From Inia geoffrensis (Eukaryota > Chordata > Mammalia > Artiodactyla > Iniidae), in the NCBI GenBank assembly GCA_036417435.1, contig CM070918.1:33487523-33551522 (forward strand): a stretch of DNA of 64,000 bases. Direction: 5' to 3'. The position numbers and the translations under genes are program-made. Numbering within the stretch: the first letter of the stretch is position 1; every line of letters starts with the position of its first letter. The notes under the pieces were generated by a model, which had not been told where the DNA came from, searched no databases, and was given only the letters and a program-made list of their open reading frames with translations. Of the stretch, positions 44,098 to 54,929 are shown piece by piece.

Positions 44098-44298
44098 CTC
44101 ATGAACTGGGGGATTGGGATTGACATGTATACACTAATATGTATAAAATAGATAACTGATAAGAACCTGCTATATAAAAAATAAAATAAAATTCAAAAAT
44201 TAAAAACAAACAAACAAAATAACAGCCACAGACATCACTCAAGTAAATGACGGTGGCAGCTGGGTTCTAATAAAACTTAATGGACACTGAAAAAAAAA
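44098..44298 (+). mobile_element. truncated L1 with candidate 3' transduction
   Basis: 44098-44190 is an L1 3' end ('gggattgacatgtatacact', 'aactgataagaacctgctat') with an A-rich tail to 44218. Then come about 70 bp of non-L1 DNA with AATAAA at 44269-44274 and a run of nine A at 44290-44298, 15 bases after the signal. The left target duplication 'aagaatcatcccttt' (44083-44097) has its partner only at 45126-45140, beyond a second L1. Confidence 0.7.
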
Positions 44299-45125
44299 TC
44301 CCCAAACAATAAATGCTGGAGAGGGTGTGGAGAAAAGGGAACTTTCTTGCACTGTTAGTGGGAAGTATATTGATGCAGCCACTATGGAGAAGAGTATAGA
44401 GGTTCCTTAAAAAACTAAAAATAGAATTACCATATGACACAGCAATCCCACTACTGGGCATATACCCTGAGAAATCCATAACTCAAAAAGAGTCATGTAC
44501 CACAATGTTCATTGCAGCTCTATTTACAATAGCCAGGACATGGAAGCAACCTAAGTGTCCATCGACTGATGAATGGAAAAAGAAGACGTGGCACATGTAT
44601 ACAATGGAATATTGCTCAGCCATAAAAAGAAGCGAAATTGAGTCACTTGTAGTGAAGTGGATGGACCTAGAGTCTGTCATACAGAGTGAAGTAAGTCAGA
44701 AAGAGAAAAACAAATACCGTATGCTAACATATATATATGGAATCTAAAGAAAAAAATGGTTCTGAAGAACCTAGGGCCAGGACAGGAATAAAGACGCAGA
44801 CGTAGAGAATGGAGTTGAGGACACGGGGACCGAGAAGGGTAAGCTGGGATGAAGTGAGAGAGTGGCATGGACATATATACACTACCAAACGAAAAATAGA
44901 TAGCTAGTGGGAAACAGCCGCATAGCACAGGGAGATCAGCTCGGTGGTTTGTGACCACCTAGAGGGGTGGGATAGGGAGGGTGGGAGGGAGGGAGACGTA
45001 AGAGGGAAGAGATATGGGAACATATGTATACGTATAGCTGATTCACTTTGTTATAAAGCAGAAACTAACACACCATTGTAAAGCAGTTATACTTCAATAA
45101 TGATGTTAAAAAAAAAGAAAAAGGA
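44299..45125 (+). mobile_element. second L1 3' end, stacked on the first
   Basis: 'ataaatgctggagagggtgt', 'tagccaggacatggaagcaa', 'gtggatggacctagagtctg', '3' UTR 'gagatcagctcggtggtttg' and end 'gcagttatacttcaataatg' with A-rich tail. It is 5'-truncated in ORF2, with frames broken. It probably inserted into the poly(A) tail of the preceding L1, since the outer 15-bp duplication encloses both. Confidence 0.93.
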
Positions 45126-45171
45126 AAGAATCATCCCTTTTTCTCTTAAAACAATCTGGATCAACGGGCTC

Positions 45172-45365
45172 CATCAGTGTTCTTAACCAAGGGGCATTAG
45201 GTAATGCCTGGAGAATTTTTTCTGATGGTCCCACTGGACACTGCTACTGGCATCTAGGGGGTGGAGGCCAGGGATGCTGCTAAACGTCCTTCCACACACA
45301 GGACAGCCCTGACACAAAGAATTATCCTGCTTCCAATGTCAGCAGTGCTGCCGTTGCAAGGCCCT
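45172..45365 (+). mobile_element. MER20 (hAT-Charlie), nearly complete
   Basis: 'gtgttcttaaccaaggggca', 'gctactggcatctagggggt', 'ggaggccagggatgctgcta', 'acacaggacagccctgacac' and 'aaagaattatcctgcttcca' in family order. Confidence 0.88.
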
Positions 45366-45409
45366 AGGCTATTTCTTCAGGATTCTAGAATTCGAAAGAC
45401 AAAACAGTC

Positions 45410-45580
45410 CCAGTGACTATGTATTGAGCAGTTTTTATGTGCCAGACACTGGGTTTGGCGTGTCACCCATTTAATTGTTACAGTGACCATGATGCCGGTG
45501 TTGTGACTGAGCCCGGTTTGCAGAGGAGAAGCCTGATATGCAAAAGACAGAGCTGGATTTGAAGCAAGGCCCTCGGTTAA
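45410..45580 (-). mobile_element. MIR SINE
   Basis: 'tgagcagtttttatgtgcca', 'gacactgggtttggcgtgtc', 'cacccatttaattgttacag' and 'gacagagctggatttgaagc' in reversed MIR order. Confidence 0.82.
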
Positions 45581-45604
45581 CTCGGTTCTCTCCTTCCTGC
45601 ACGT

Positions 45605-45790
45605 GAACGTGCTTTCATTCCGTCAGTGCTCTGGGAGGGTCTGCTCTGCACCAGGCTCTGCTCAGGGCCGCGGGGACAGAGCGTGAGAGAGATGGGCCAG
45701 GCTCCCGCATGGGAGGAGTCCCTGGCCTGGCCTGGCGGAGGACACAGAGGACGTACATACAAGCAGCTCTGTGACAGTGGCATCTGCTGT
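45605..45790 (-). mobile_element. L2 LINE 3' fragment
   Basis: 'ctctgcaccaggctctgctc', 'agggccgcggggacagagcg' and '-gaggacacagaggacg' fit the reversed L2 end. Confidence 0.5.
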
Positions 45791-46174
45791 CATCTGCACC
45801 TGGCACCATGGGGAGGGGATGGGGGGCGGTCGTGCCTGACCTAAATTTGGTGGTTGTAGGTGAGACTCCCCAGCCCCCTGGACAGAGCCCATTTCTGGGG
45901 ACAGCAACATGAAATAAAAAACATTGCCTAGCCTGGAAAAAAAATGGTTTCTTTCCTGCCCGCCCAATCCACATTGCTTGCCTCTGTGACTGTCTGCATG
46001 GAGGAAAATGGACTAGAAGGACTTCTCTGCAGGCGGGCATGCCAATGTTTAATCACTGTGTGGCTTGGGTAGATTGTGTGACCTCTCTCAGCCATGATTT
46101 CCAGGTCCAGACAAGGGGACGGACGAAATGGATGCAGTGATTGTAACCACAGCTCACCTGTGGCTGGCGCTTGC
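45791..46174. other. mostly unique; MIR scrap at 46055-46150
   Basis: 'gtgtggcttgggtagattgt' and 'gtgacctctctcagccatga' look like a forward MIR core. The rest is unrecognised. Confidence 0.4.
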
Positions 46175-46555
46175 TACTCACCTGTCACTGTTTCCTAGCC
46201 ATCACCATCACCTCATTTAATCCTTGCAACAATCCCATGAGATCGGCACTATTATGCAGAGCTGAGACTAGGGTGAGGCGAGTGCGGCACTCATGGCAGA
46301 CCCCCAATTTAAGGGGGTGCCCCCAAACTCAATAATCAAAAAAATATTTTCATGCTGCTTAATAAAAGTCAATGGAAAAAATTCCTGATGAACGCATTAT
46401 GAACATTTTAAATAACGTAGCATCCTACCCTGTGCTTGTGTGACCCGGCCTCACTCGCCTCACCTTTAATCCTGGCCTAGCGTCATCCCCATTTTACAGA
46501 TGAAGAAACTGAGTCTCAGAGAGACTGCCTCTCCTCCTGCCATATAACGCAGGGC
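46175..46555 (-). mobile_element. MIR SINE split by a TIR transposon
   Basis: Left part 'cacctcatttaatccttgca...atgagatcggcactattat'. Right part 'atccccattttacagatgaa' and 'gaaactgagtctcagagaga'. Joined, the two parts give continuous MIR order. The insert is at about 46258-46487. Confidence 0.85.
46258..46487. mobile_element. small DNA transposon with 12-bp inverted ends
   Basis: Perfect inverted arms 'gtgaggcgagtg' (46273-46284) and 'cactcgcctcac' (46452-46463) lie close to the ends of a roughly 230-bp insert in a MIR. The AT-rich interior ('aatcaaaaaaatattttcat') has no frame. Non-autonomous DNA element; superfamily not determined. Confidence 0.65.
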
Positions 46556-46994
46556 CTTCTAATTGAGGGGTACTGACCAGGCAGGCAGCCTTCCTTCTGT
46601 TCTGAATGGTCCTCTGTGGACCTCTGTTCATCCACCCCTCTCAGGGAGACAGGAAAATAGACAGCGGATAGCAAGGAGGCTGGGGAAGCTGGGCCGTGTC
46701 TGTTGTGGTCGATGTTACTATTTAACATGCATCAGATCCCGCAGCGCACTTTGAAATCAAAATGTACCAGGAAACATCCCAGTAAACTTAGCTCTTTAGC
46801 CTTTTGGGGGCACCTGGCTGTACTTCAGAGAGAAATCAGATAAAGCAAAGACAAGACCATTGTCAGTGACCCCAGATGGGAAGAAAGGGAGAATTAGACA
46901 CCAGAAAAGAGCATGCGGCTACTTGAAAGAGATCACCAGGGGAAGAAGGAAGGAGCTACACACAATAATGTTTTTCCTTTTTTTTTTTTTTTAA
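46556..46994. other. unique sequence
   Basis: 46715-46810 has conserved-element texture ('tttaacatgcatcagatccc'). No gene or repeat recognised. Confidence 0.36.
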
Positions 46995-47120
46995 TGACTT
47001 TCACAAACATTATTTCATCTATTCATGGCAAGCTAGATACCATGATTTCCATTTTACTGTTGAGAAAACGTAAGCGCAGAGAGGGTGGGGTTTAACTTGT
47101 GCTCGGTAGCACGGCTATAG
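46995..47120 (-). mobile_element. MIR SINE fragment
   Basis: 'cattatttcatctattcatg', 'gatttccattttactgttga', 'gaaaacgtaagcgcagagag' in reversed MIR order. Confidence 0.7.
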
Positions 47121-47465
47121 TCTTTCTTTAGGAGTTGGGAAGACTGGGCCCTCTGCTCCTATACCTGTCCCTTTTTCTAATAGTTCTGTTTCACCTGCTG
47201 CACAGACCAGCTCGCTCATCATACAGAGCTCGTTTCTATTCAATTCGTAAGCCCAGCACTAAACTCATTATGTCTTTGAATTGGAAGGAAGCAGAGTTGT
47301 CTCACCCCAAATCTATGTGCCACAAACACGCACACTTTCCCCTTCCTGTGCATGTGCAAGTTATTCTTTGAACCAACAGTTCTGGACTTTGCACTCATAA
47401 CCTGTTACATTTCACTGTGCTTCGATCGAGATCTCTCTGGATGTCCATGCTATCGCTTGCTTCTG
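47121..47465. other. unique sequence
   Basis: Nothing recognised. The small frame at 47135-47371 has no family signature. Confidence 0.38.
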
Positions 47466-48455
47466 TAGTAAGTGGGTATTACACAATGGTCCCGAGGAAT
47501 CTGGTCTCCCTGCATCCATGGGTCTCACAATGCAATGTTGCTACCCCTCCTATCCATTGATGGGGTCTATTACTCCCCCCTCCTGAGTCTGGGCTGGCCT
47601 TGGGGTTTGCTTTAACCTATAGAATGTGGCAGAAGTCAGGCTGCATTATTTGCAACAGACAAAAGGTGGAAACAACCCAAGTGTCCATGGACAGATGAAT
47701 GGATGAACAAAATGTGTTATATACATACAAGGAATATTATTCTGCTTTAAAAAGGAAGGAAATTCTGACACATACTACATCATGGATGAGCCTGGAAGGC
47801 ATGATGCTAAGTGAAATGAGCCCATCACAAAAGGACAAATACTGTATGATGCAACTTCTGTAGGTTCTCAGAGTAGTCAGATTCATAAAAGCAGAGGTAG
47901 AAGGTGGTTACCAAGAGCTAGGGGGTGGGAAGAATGGGGAGTTAGTGTTTAATGGGTACAGAGTTTCTGTTTGGGAAGATGGGAGAGTCCTGGGAGATGG
48001 ATGGTGGTGATGGTGACCCGACAAGGTGAATGTACTCAATGTCGGTGAATTGTACGTTTAAAAATGGTTTAAATGGTAACTTTTATGTTATATGTGTTTT
48101 ACCACAACAAAAATAAATTTTTAAAAAGTGAGAGTGGGCAAGTTTGGAGGCAGGTCTTAAGGGACCTGGAAGTTTCTGCCTTGGTCCTCTTGGAGCATGA
48201 CCCCAGGACAAAAGACCCCCACCACCAGTCTAGCCTTTGAAAGCATGAGGGGACACTTGGAGGGTCACGAGGCACCCCAGCCGGCAGCCAGTGTGAGTGA
48301 GGCCATCTGGGACCTTCCAGCCCAGTTGGCCCCGCCGGCTGACCTCAATTACATGACTGAGGCCAGGCAGAACACACGGAGGAGCTGCACGGCCAACCCA
48401 CGGAACCAGGAGTAATAATGATATTGTTGCTCTAAGCCAATCCGTGTGTCTTTCC
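47466..48455 (+). mobile_element. MaLR LTR split by an L1M
   Basis: LTR part one, 47466-47642, ends 'gcagaagtcaggctg'. Part two, 48128-48455, has 'cttaagggacctggaagttt', 'ccttggtcctcttggagcat', 'cagccggcagccagtgtgag' and 'ttgttgctctaagccaa', which is MaLR (MLT1/MST-like) order. Solo LTR with no internal genes. Confidence 0.75.
47643..48127 (+). mobile_element. old L1M 3' end inside the LTR
   Basis: 'gcattatttgcaacagacaa', 'ggaaacaacccaagtgtcca', 'tgctaagtgaaatgagccca', '-tgggagatggatggtggtga' and terminal 'gtgttttaccacaacaaaaa'. Related to the copy at 19.4-20.1 kb. The flanking LTR words 'agaagtcaggctg' and 'aagtgagagtggg' could be a decayed target duplication. Confidence 0.9.
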
Positions 48456-48899
48456 TTTTAGTTACCCACTTTTCCCCATTTCTTTGTTTCTTCATGGATT
48501 TTGAGGAGAGGTATGTGGTGCTGTTTCATCCAACTCCTTCTACTTGGTATTATTTGTTTTCTTTTAAAACACCAAAGATCTTCCCTTTCATGGTCGCTTC
48601 CCAGCTAGGAATTTCCATCCTACCATGTTTTAGTGATTGCTGGAGGATCAGAAAAATAAAATATGAACCTTAGATCTCGGTATCACCCAAAAGGCTCATA
48701 GGTGTCCCATGAACACCTATTTACAAGCCATGGGCTCTCTCTCCCATGAACTCTTCCCCAAATCCTCTGTTAACTAAAGATGATTTTTTTCCTGTTCCCC
48801 CAGAAGGAGGCCAAACTCCCAAGAAATCTACTATTTCTCCAGGTGGAAGAATAACTTATCAGAGGTTTTCTTAAACAATTAATTTAGAGTTTAGGTCAC
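48456..48899. other. unique sequence
   Basis: No feature recognised. Confidence 0.38.
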
Positions 48900-49555
48900 G
48901 AAACATGGAATCTTACCCACTGCTGATGGACAGAGTAAGTGATGTGACCTTTCTGGAGACAATGGGGCAATTTTGACTAAACGAATTAAAAATATACATA
49001 TCCCATGACACCCGCATTTCACTTTTAGGGATTTGTCCTAAGTAAACAACTGTGGCTATGAGCAAAGATTTAGTTACACACAAAAAACGTATCTCATGGT
49101 ACCAATTGTATTTGTGAAAAATAGGGAATAACCTACATGTCCAGTAAGAGGGAATTGGTTAAATACTTTAAGGTATAGCCATAGAAGGGAATGCTATGCA
49201 GCTGTTAAAGTTCTGTTGTAGAAGGCTAGTCAATGATATAAAAAGATATTCAAAATCTGTTGTGAACCAATATACCAATAAAGCAATTGAGCGTGATTTT
49301 ACTTTTCCGAAAAATGTATTTATACAAAATATGTCATACCTATAATATAGATGTGTATAAAATATACAGAAGGATATATACCAAAAATGTTAACAATGCT
49401 TCCTTCTGGGAGATAAAACTAAGGTTGATTTTAGGATTTTTCCCCCCCAGGTTATCTATATATTTTACATAGTTTGCATATATTCTACGCTCAGGGGTTA
49501 TTCCTTTTGTTTTAGGAGGAAACACAATAAAAGAAGTGACATTTCGTTAAAGAGA
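48900..49555 (+). mobile_element. old L1M (L1ME-like) 3' end
   Basis: 'gatggacagagtaagtgatg', 'agggatttgtcctaagtaaa', 'ggaataacctacatgtccag', 'gggaatgctatgcagctgtt' and 'acaatgcttccttctgggag' follow the 3' region of an old L1. Strongly diverged. Confidence 0.75.
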
Positions 49556-49793
49556 GCCATCAAACAAAATATATATTTAATCATGGAAGAGAAGTTGGGG
49601 AGACATTGTCGTCCCTCCCTTGCCGAATCTTTTTAATGCATGGTTTGGAAGTTGTGAGGCCAGGTGTTCACATCTCTGCCATGATGGAGAGTGAGATGCT
49701 GTGGTCCTGGTCAGTATCCCTAAGGGACCTCTGTCTACTCAACTTCCTGCAGATCCTTATTTAGGGAGTACGGCTCAAGAAACCTAAATGTGG
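49556..49793. other. short unique spacer
   Basis: No repeat recognised up to the SINE. Confidence 0.38.
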
Positions 49794-49996
49794 GGCTTCC
49801 CTGGTGGCGCAGTGGTTGAGAGTCCGCCTGCCGATGCAGGGGACACGGGTTCGTGCCCCGGTCCGGGAAGATCCCACGTGCCGCGGAGCGGCTGGGCCCG
49901 TGAGCCATGGCCGCTGAGCCTGCGCGTCCGGAGCCTGTGCTCCGCAACGGGAGAGGTCACAACAGTGAGAGGCCCGCGTACCGCAAAAAAAAAAAA
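49794..49996 (+). mobile_element. CHR-2 SINE, young-looking copy
   Basis: The most consensus-like SINE here: intact A box 'tggcgcagtgg' (49805-49815), B box 'gggttcgtgcc' (49847-49857), full short body and uninterrupted poly(A). Perfect 17-bp duplication 'aagaaacctaaatgtgg' (49777-49793, 49997-50013). Frames of about 90-100 codons on both strands are artefacts. Confidence 0.97.
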
Positions 49997-52160
49997 AAGA
50001 AACCTAAATGTGGTCTCCACCTCGATGGCCCAAGGCAACCGGACTAACACAGCGGCTCACGGAAACAAACCTCTTAGATGGAAATCCTGGCTGTGACTGT
50101 TACCAGCTTTGGATCTGAGACAGGAAACAGAGACTTCAGCCTTTTGTTTACATGAAGCAGAGTCAGCCGCCATGTTGCGTGTACTGGTCCCTCAGTTGGT
50201 CAAAGCATTGAAGCTGGGAGCTTCCTGGGCACCTATGATGGGTGCATGTTTCCCAGAAGAAAGCACTAGAAATAATTTTAAAATATCCAGGACCAAGGAT
50301 TGCTTCCTGGGGAAGTTCGTGGTTCACCCTTCCTGCCCTCCCTGGAGTCTCGCGTTGGCTCTCAGGGCACTCCCAGGGTGAAGTAGAGCAGTGCCCTTGG
50401 AACAAGCCCGTTTAGCCTGGACTCTGTATTCCTGAGTCCGTGTCAGGTGCGGAAACCCCCAGATGGCTTCCTGAGGTTTCGAGGGGTAGAGAAATAGCCT
50501 ATCTGTGCCCCACATGCAGAGGCCAGAAGGAAAGACAAATGTTTTAAACTCTCAGCCACCCGGCCTCCCGTTCTTGCTATTTCCCTAACATATGCTAACA
50601 TATGCTTTCCTCCAGAACTTCAAAAACCTGCTTTTAGCAGCAATGAAAATAGGACCATGCGTCCAATTCAACTCTAGGCTTCAGAGTTTTCCCTCTAATA
50701 CCATTACCTCATGTACAGAAGAAAATGTAAATCTAAAATATGCTGGTGATTATAACCTTTCTTCCTGACAGACATTGTAATATAAATGCACATAAATTGA
50801 ATTTCTTCTTTAAAGAAATTTGAATACCTTTGGAGCATTTTAGCAAATCATCTGCAGTCCTCGTGGCACCACATCAATGATCTGTGGAAAAGTGATCTGT
50901 CTGTAGCATAACTTCTGCAATAGAAGGATGGAGCGGGGCCGGGACATGCCAAGAAAAATAGGACCTACTTTATTGATATTCAAAATTTATTTTATTAAAC
51001 TTGCACAAAAGACAGAGACGTGGGGAGCTGGTGCTACCAGGGAAGGCGCCTCAAATATTAACTCCCGAAGTCCTGCTCACGTCGTCTGCCTGCCAAAGTT
51101 GGGGAGAACATGAAGAAAGAAGGGGAATGGCAGATTTCCGGTTTCCCTTCATTTGGACTCTGCCCACTGGGGCTGCATTCGGAGGCCCTGTGTTAACCAT
51201 TAAATCAGAAATAGTAAGAGTGGAGCGTGGGTGTGGGAGGCTGCAGGCATCAGATGAGAGTTCTTGGGCCCAGATGTCCCTTGGGGGTGGGGAAGGAAGT
51301 TTGGAAGAATCTGTGCTCACCAGCTTGTGTCTGGATGGGAACGTGGCTGCTCAGAGCTCTTGTTCATCCCAGGGGCTGAAGACAGGGCTTGATTGATTGC
51401 TGACTGTCACTGCTAAGTTGGTAGAGTTGAAAATCATCATCATAAAAAAATGCATCCAGCTCTCAACCCTTTGCTCCCATAGCTTGAACCCTGGTCTTGT
51501 GCCTGGGTTCACCACTCAACTTTGGGTTGGCATTTGAAAGTGACCAGTGTAGTGGTCCCTGTGCGTCTTTGGATCTGGGCCCTGTGGGTGCCCAGATCCT
51601 CTAAGGCTCTGGTTTGGAGGTTTGGCCTTTGCTTGGTCTGGAGTTACCCACTGTCTAGAAACCTCTGGGATGGTAGGAAAGGGGCTGGTGGATTTTGGCC
51701 AGGTGGAAATTTCAAGTTAGGAACGTTGTTCGGGTGTCCCCCACCCATAAACGCTGGGACGACATTTACAGAAGATACTGTCCTCCAAGTGCAAATGTGA
51801 TCTGTTGTTTCCCGAGGTCCCCCTGCCCTGAGTGATCCACCACTAATAATGAATCGTGGAGTGTCCTCTTCCACCATCACCCCCCAGCTCCAGGGGCCTG
51901 AAACTACACATTTCTTCAGTCAAGAAGAAGGCCACAAATCCTTCGGGCTGCCTGGAGGAGGCATTAAGAAACTCTTTTCTTGGGCTGCTGGCCTTAAGTT
52001 GGAACAAGCTCCTGGATAGCTCTTCTTTGATCTATCAGACCACACATCCGCCTTATAAAACAAAGCCCACCAGTGCCTGAGCAGGGACAGGACTAGTACG
52101 ACAGCCAGATGGTCTGCAGAGGGAGTTGGAGAGGGGGTGTGATTCAGAGCAGGGCCTCGT
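49997..52160. other. 2-kb unique tract
   Basis: No repeat or exon recognised. 50560-50900 is AT-rich with intact motif texture ('cttcctgacagacattgtaa') and is a weaker candidate for conserved non-coding DNA. Frames at 50109-50381 and 51001-51396 have no family signature. Confidence 0.4.
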
Positions 52161-52164
52161 ACCA

Positions 52165-52430
52165 CAAACTGCCCAGTTTGGAATCCTGACTCCATCACCT
52201 TGGGACCTTGGGCAAGTGATTTCTCTTCTCTGTACCTCAATTTACTCCTCAGTGAAATGGAAACAATGCTATGAGACCAAACCACACGGAATTGCCATCC
52301 ATGTAGATCAGAAGCAATCAATTAATGGCAACTTCATATGGTTCACCCTAATAGTACCTATTCATGGGGTTATCGGGAAATTCATGAGCAGAAAGATGTA
52401 CAGCACTGAGAACACTGCAAAGCATGTGGT
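52165..52430 (+). mobile_element. MIR SINE with ~80-bp internal foreign segment
   Basis: First half 'ccttgggcaagtgatttctc', 'ttactcctcagtgaaatgga'. Second half resumes at about 52348 ('taatagtacctattcatggg') through '-gcagaaagatgtacagcac'. The intervening 52266-52347 does not match MIR and I cannot identify it. Confidence 0.8.
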
Positions 52431-52439
52431 AAGAGCGCA

Positions 52440-53174
52440 GCCCTGCAAGCCGGCCAGCTTGTAGCAAATGCATTCATTCAGCTGAGACTAGGGGGAAGGC
52501 AGGTGAGGCAACATTTACGTCCAGTTGGGGCTATATTTTCTTTTATTTTCATGCATTTTGGTCATTTGTTTTTGTTTGAAAAAAACCAACAACAGCAACT
52601 ACAAAGCACGTGGGACCAGGGCTGTGCGTCAGGCAAACAGAGCTACTGCGGGCCGTGGTCTGCCCGCTCTGGCAGCGCTTGTTGCAATCACATAATTACT
52701 TGTTAGACTGAACTATACTGATTTATGGGGGATCAATCTTTCTGCTGATCTCCATTCTACAGGGTTCCGTGCCAGGAGGTTGTCAGAGAAGCTCATTTTA
52801 CTAGAAGAGAGAAAACAAACAGTGAGACAGTGAGAGTGTCCTTGCAGATGTGGAGCCCGGAGAACAGTGCTCTTTCCTCCCCATCTTGTACCTTTTACTA
52901 TTTAATGGCCACACAGCCACACGTGAGGAGGTGGGATCTTGAGAACAAGCCCTAACTCTGGCCCAGATCACCTGTCTTCTCCCCCACCCCTTCTCGCCTG
53001 GAACACATAAAAGGATATAAAGTTAAAAAAGCTGCAGTTCCCCGGATCTGTTCATTTGCAGACCTGGCGGGGAGTGGGAGTAGAGTTTATTAAGGGAGAT
53101 TTGCAAAGCTCTTAACTTTAGGGGGTACAGGAAGGTTCCAGTGGGTCTGGTGAGAGGCAGCCAGTCCCAAGGGG
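52440..53174. other. unique sequence
   Basis: Nothing recognised. Confidence 0.38.
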
Positions 53175-53395
53175 GCTGAGAACGTGGGCTCTGACGTCAG
53201 ACAGCTAGAGTGCAAATCCAGGCTCCAAGCTTCTTAGCCATGTGGTCCTGGGCAAGTCAGTTAACCTTGCCAAGCCTCAGTTTCCCCATCTATAAAATGG
53301 CACTTCCTTGCTGGGCTAGTGTCCCATGAAAAGAATTGATGTGTGTGAAGCATTAGGCATAGTGCCTTATGTATAGTACGTGCCCAATAAATGCT
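53175..53395 (+). mobile_element. MIR SINE, near full length
   Basis: 'gtgggctctgacgtcagaca', 'atgtggtcctgggcaagtca', 'agcctcagtttccccatcta', 'taaaatggcacttccttg' and 'gtacgtgcccaataaatgct'. Almost complete. Confidence 0.93.
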
Positions 53396-53469
53396 AGCGG
53401 ATACAGAGGGGTCACAGCGCTGCAGGAAGAGTCATACATGTCTCTTTCCCTATTTCCACCATTCTCAAG

Positions 53470-53560
53470 GGTGAACTCTGGGAAACAGGGTACATTTATT
53501 CTCTTCTGCGTCTAGCACGATGCCTTGTATCTGTGGGGCACCCAGAAACGAAGGTTAATA
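53470..53560 (+). mobile_element. L2 LINE 3' terminus
   Basis: 'gaactctgggaaacagggta', 'attctcttctgcgtctagca' and 'cgatgccttgtatctgtggg' resemble the L2 end. Confidence 0.5.
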
Positions 53561-53564
53561 ATGA

Positions 53565-53690
53565 AAGGATGGGATTGGGAGCTGGGAAATCTGCTTTCTG
53601 GTCCCAGCTCTGTGACCTTGGGCTGGGTCCCCATCTCCTCTCTGGGACTCAGGTTCCTCTCCTGGGAAATGAAAGCTGGGACTGGAACCA
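53565..53690 (+). mobile_element. MIR SINE fragment
   Basis: 'ggtcccagctctgtgacctt', 'gggactcaggttcctctcct' and 'gggaaatgaaagctggga' in MIR order. Confidence 0.75.
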
Positions 53691-54464
53691 GCATTTCTCA
53701 AGGTTTGCCCTGAGATTCTAAGAATGTTACTATGGTTTATAGTTCAGCAGGCAAAAGAAAAGGAGACAAGGGCTCTGTGGTCAAGTTCATTTAGGAAAGG
53801 TTGAGATAAACAGTCAAACCAAGTTCCCTTACAGGACTTCTCAGAGCCTTTATGGAATCAGCATTTCTGGGATCTCTCTGACCTTGGAGGCCTGTTTCTC
53901 TAAAGTCTTTCTATACCAGGATGTGATTTATGAGGGTGACCCAGGAGCAGTTAACTCTGTTTTGCTGAGCTCATTGCTGGGCCTCCTGAGAGGACAGGAA
54001 GTCAGGGGCAGCTGAGACTTCTCCAGGACTGGGAGAGCCCCTGGCAGAAACAGTGGCATCCTTCCCTTGGTGCTATTTGCAAGCTTCCTCAGGACAGGGA
54101 TGGGACTGGGGGACTCTTTGGACCCCTCAGCTCAAGGTCTGAACACAGGGCTCTATGTTCAGGATAATGACAATGACTTTGAGTGCCCAGGAAGTTATGC
54201 CAAGAAATGTGATTGGCTCATCAGAAAGGCCACCCTCCCCCTAGCCTAGAGGGGAACCTTCCCTGGGTCACTAATGTCCATGATTTCCCTGAGACTTCAC
54301 TAAAGATGGAGATGTCCACCCCACACTGTGGAGGCCAGAAGACTAGGGAGGGAGGGAGATGGGAAAACGAGCTTGTTTTCCCAAAATGGTGATGATATTT
54401 ACTGAGGCAGTTGTTTTTACTTTCTTAATTGATGGTTCATCCATTATTCAACATATTCATATTG
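53691..54464. other. unique sequence
   Basis: No gene or repeat recognised. Confidence 0.38.
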
Positions 54465-54925
54465 AAGACCCATTGCAGACCAGGCATTGTTCCAGGCTCT
54501 GGGGATCCTGCAGTGAACAAATACAAAGTCCCTGCTCTCCTGGAGTTTAAGTTTCTATGTGGGGTGAGAGTAAACAAAGACATAATAGGTCAGGAGGCTG
54601 CTGCGAAATATGCTACAAAGAAAAACGAAGCAAGTTAAAGGGACAAAGAGGTTAAGAGGGCTGCTTTAGGCAGGGGATCAGGAAAGGGCCCTCAGATTTG
54701 GTGACCTTTGAGTAGAGATCTGGATGGAGTGAGGAAGTCGTGTGGATATCTGAGGGAACGTAATTCCAGGAACAGGGAGCAGTCAGTGCAAAGGCCCTGG
54801 GGTGCAAGTGTAGTTTGACGTGTTCAAGGAACAGGGGAGAGAACGGTGTGACTTGAGTGGAGTGAGAAGTGGGGAGAGACATAGGAGAAAGTCATCAGAG
54901 AAGCATCTGTAAGGCCTTGTAGAGC
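54465..54925 (-). mobile_element. old L2-like LINE 3' region
   Basis: 'ccaggcattgttccaggctc', 'gtccctgctctcctggagtt', 'gacctttgagtagagatctg', 'gtcagtgcaaaggccctggg' and 'tgtaaggccttgtagagctt' in reversed family order. Confidence 0.65.
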
Positions 54926-54929
54926 TTGG

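Noticed and set aside
49794..49870. Possible tRNA gene from A and B box matches
   Set aside because: The boxes are the tRNA-derived head of a CHR-2 SINE. No cloverleaf continues and the same unit recurs many times.
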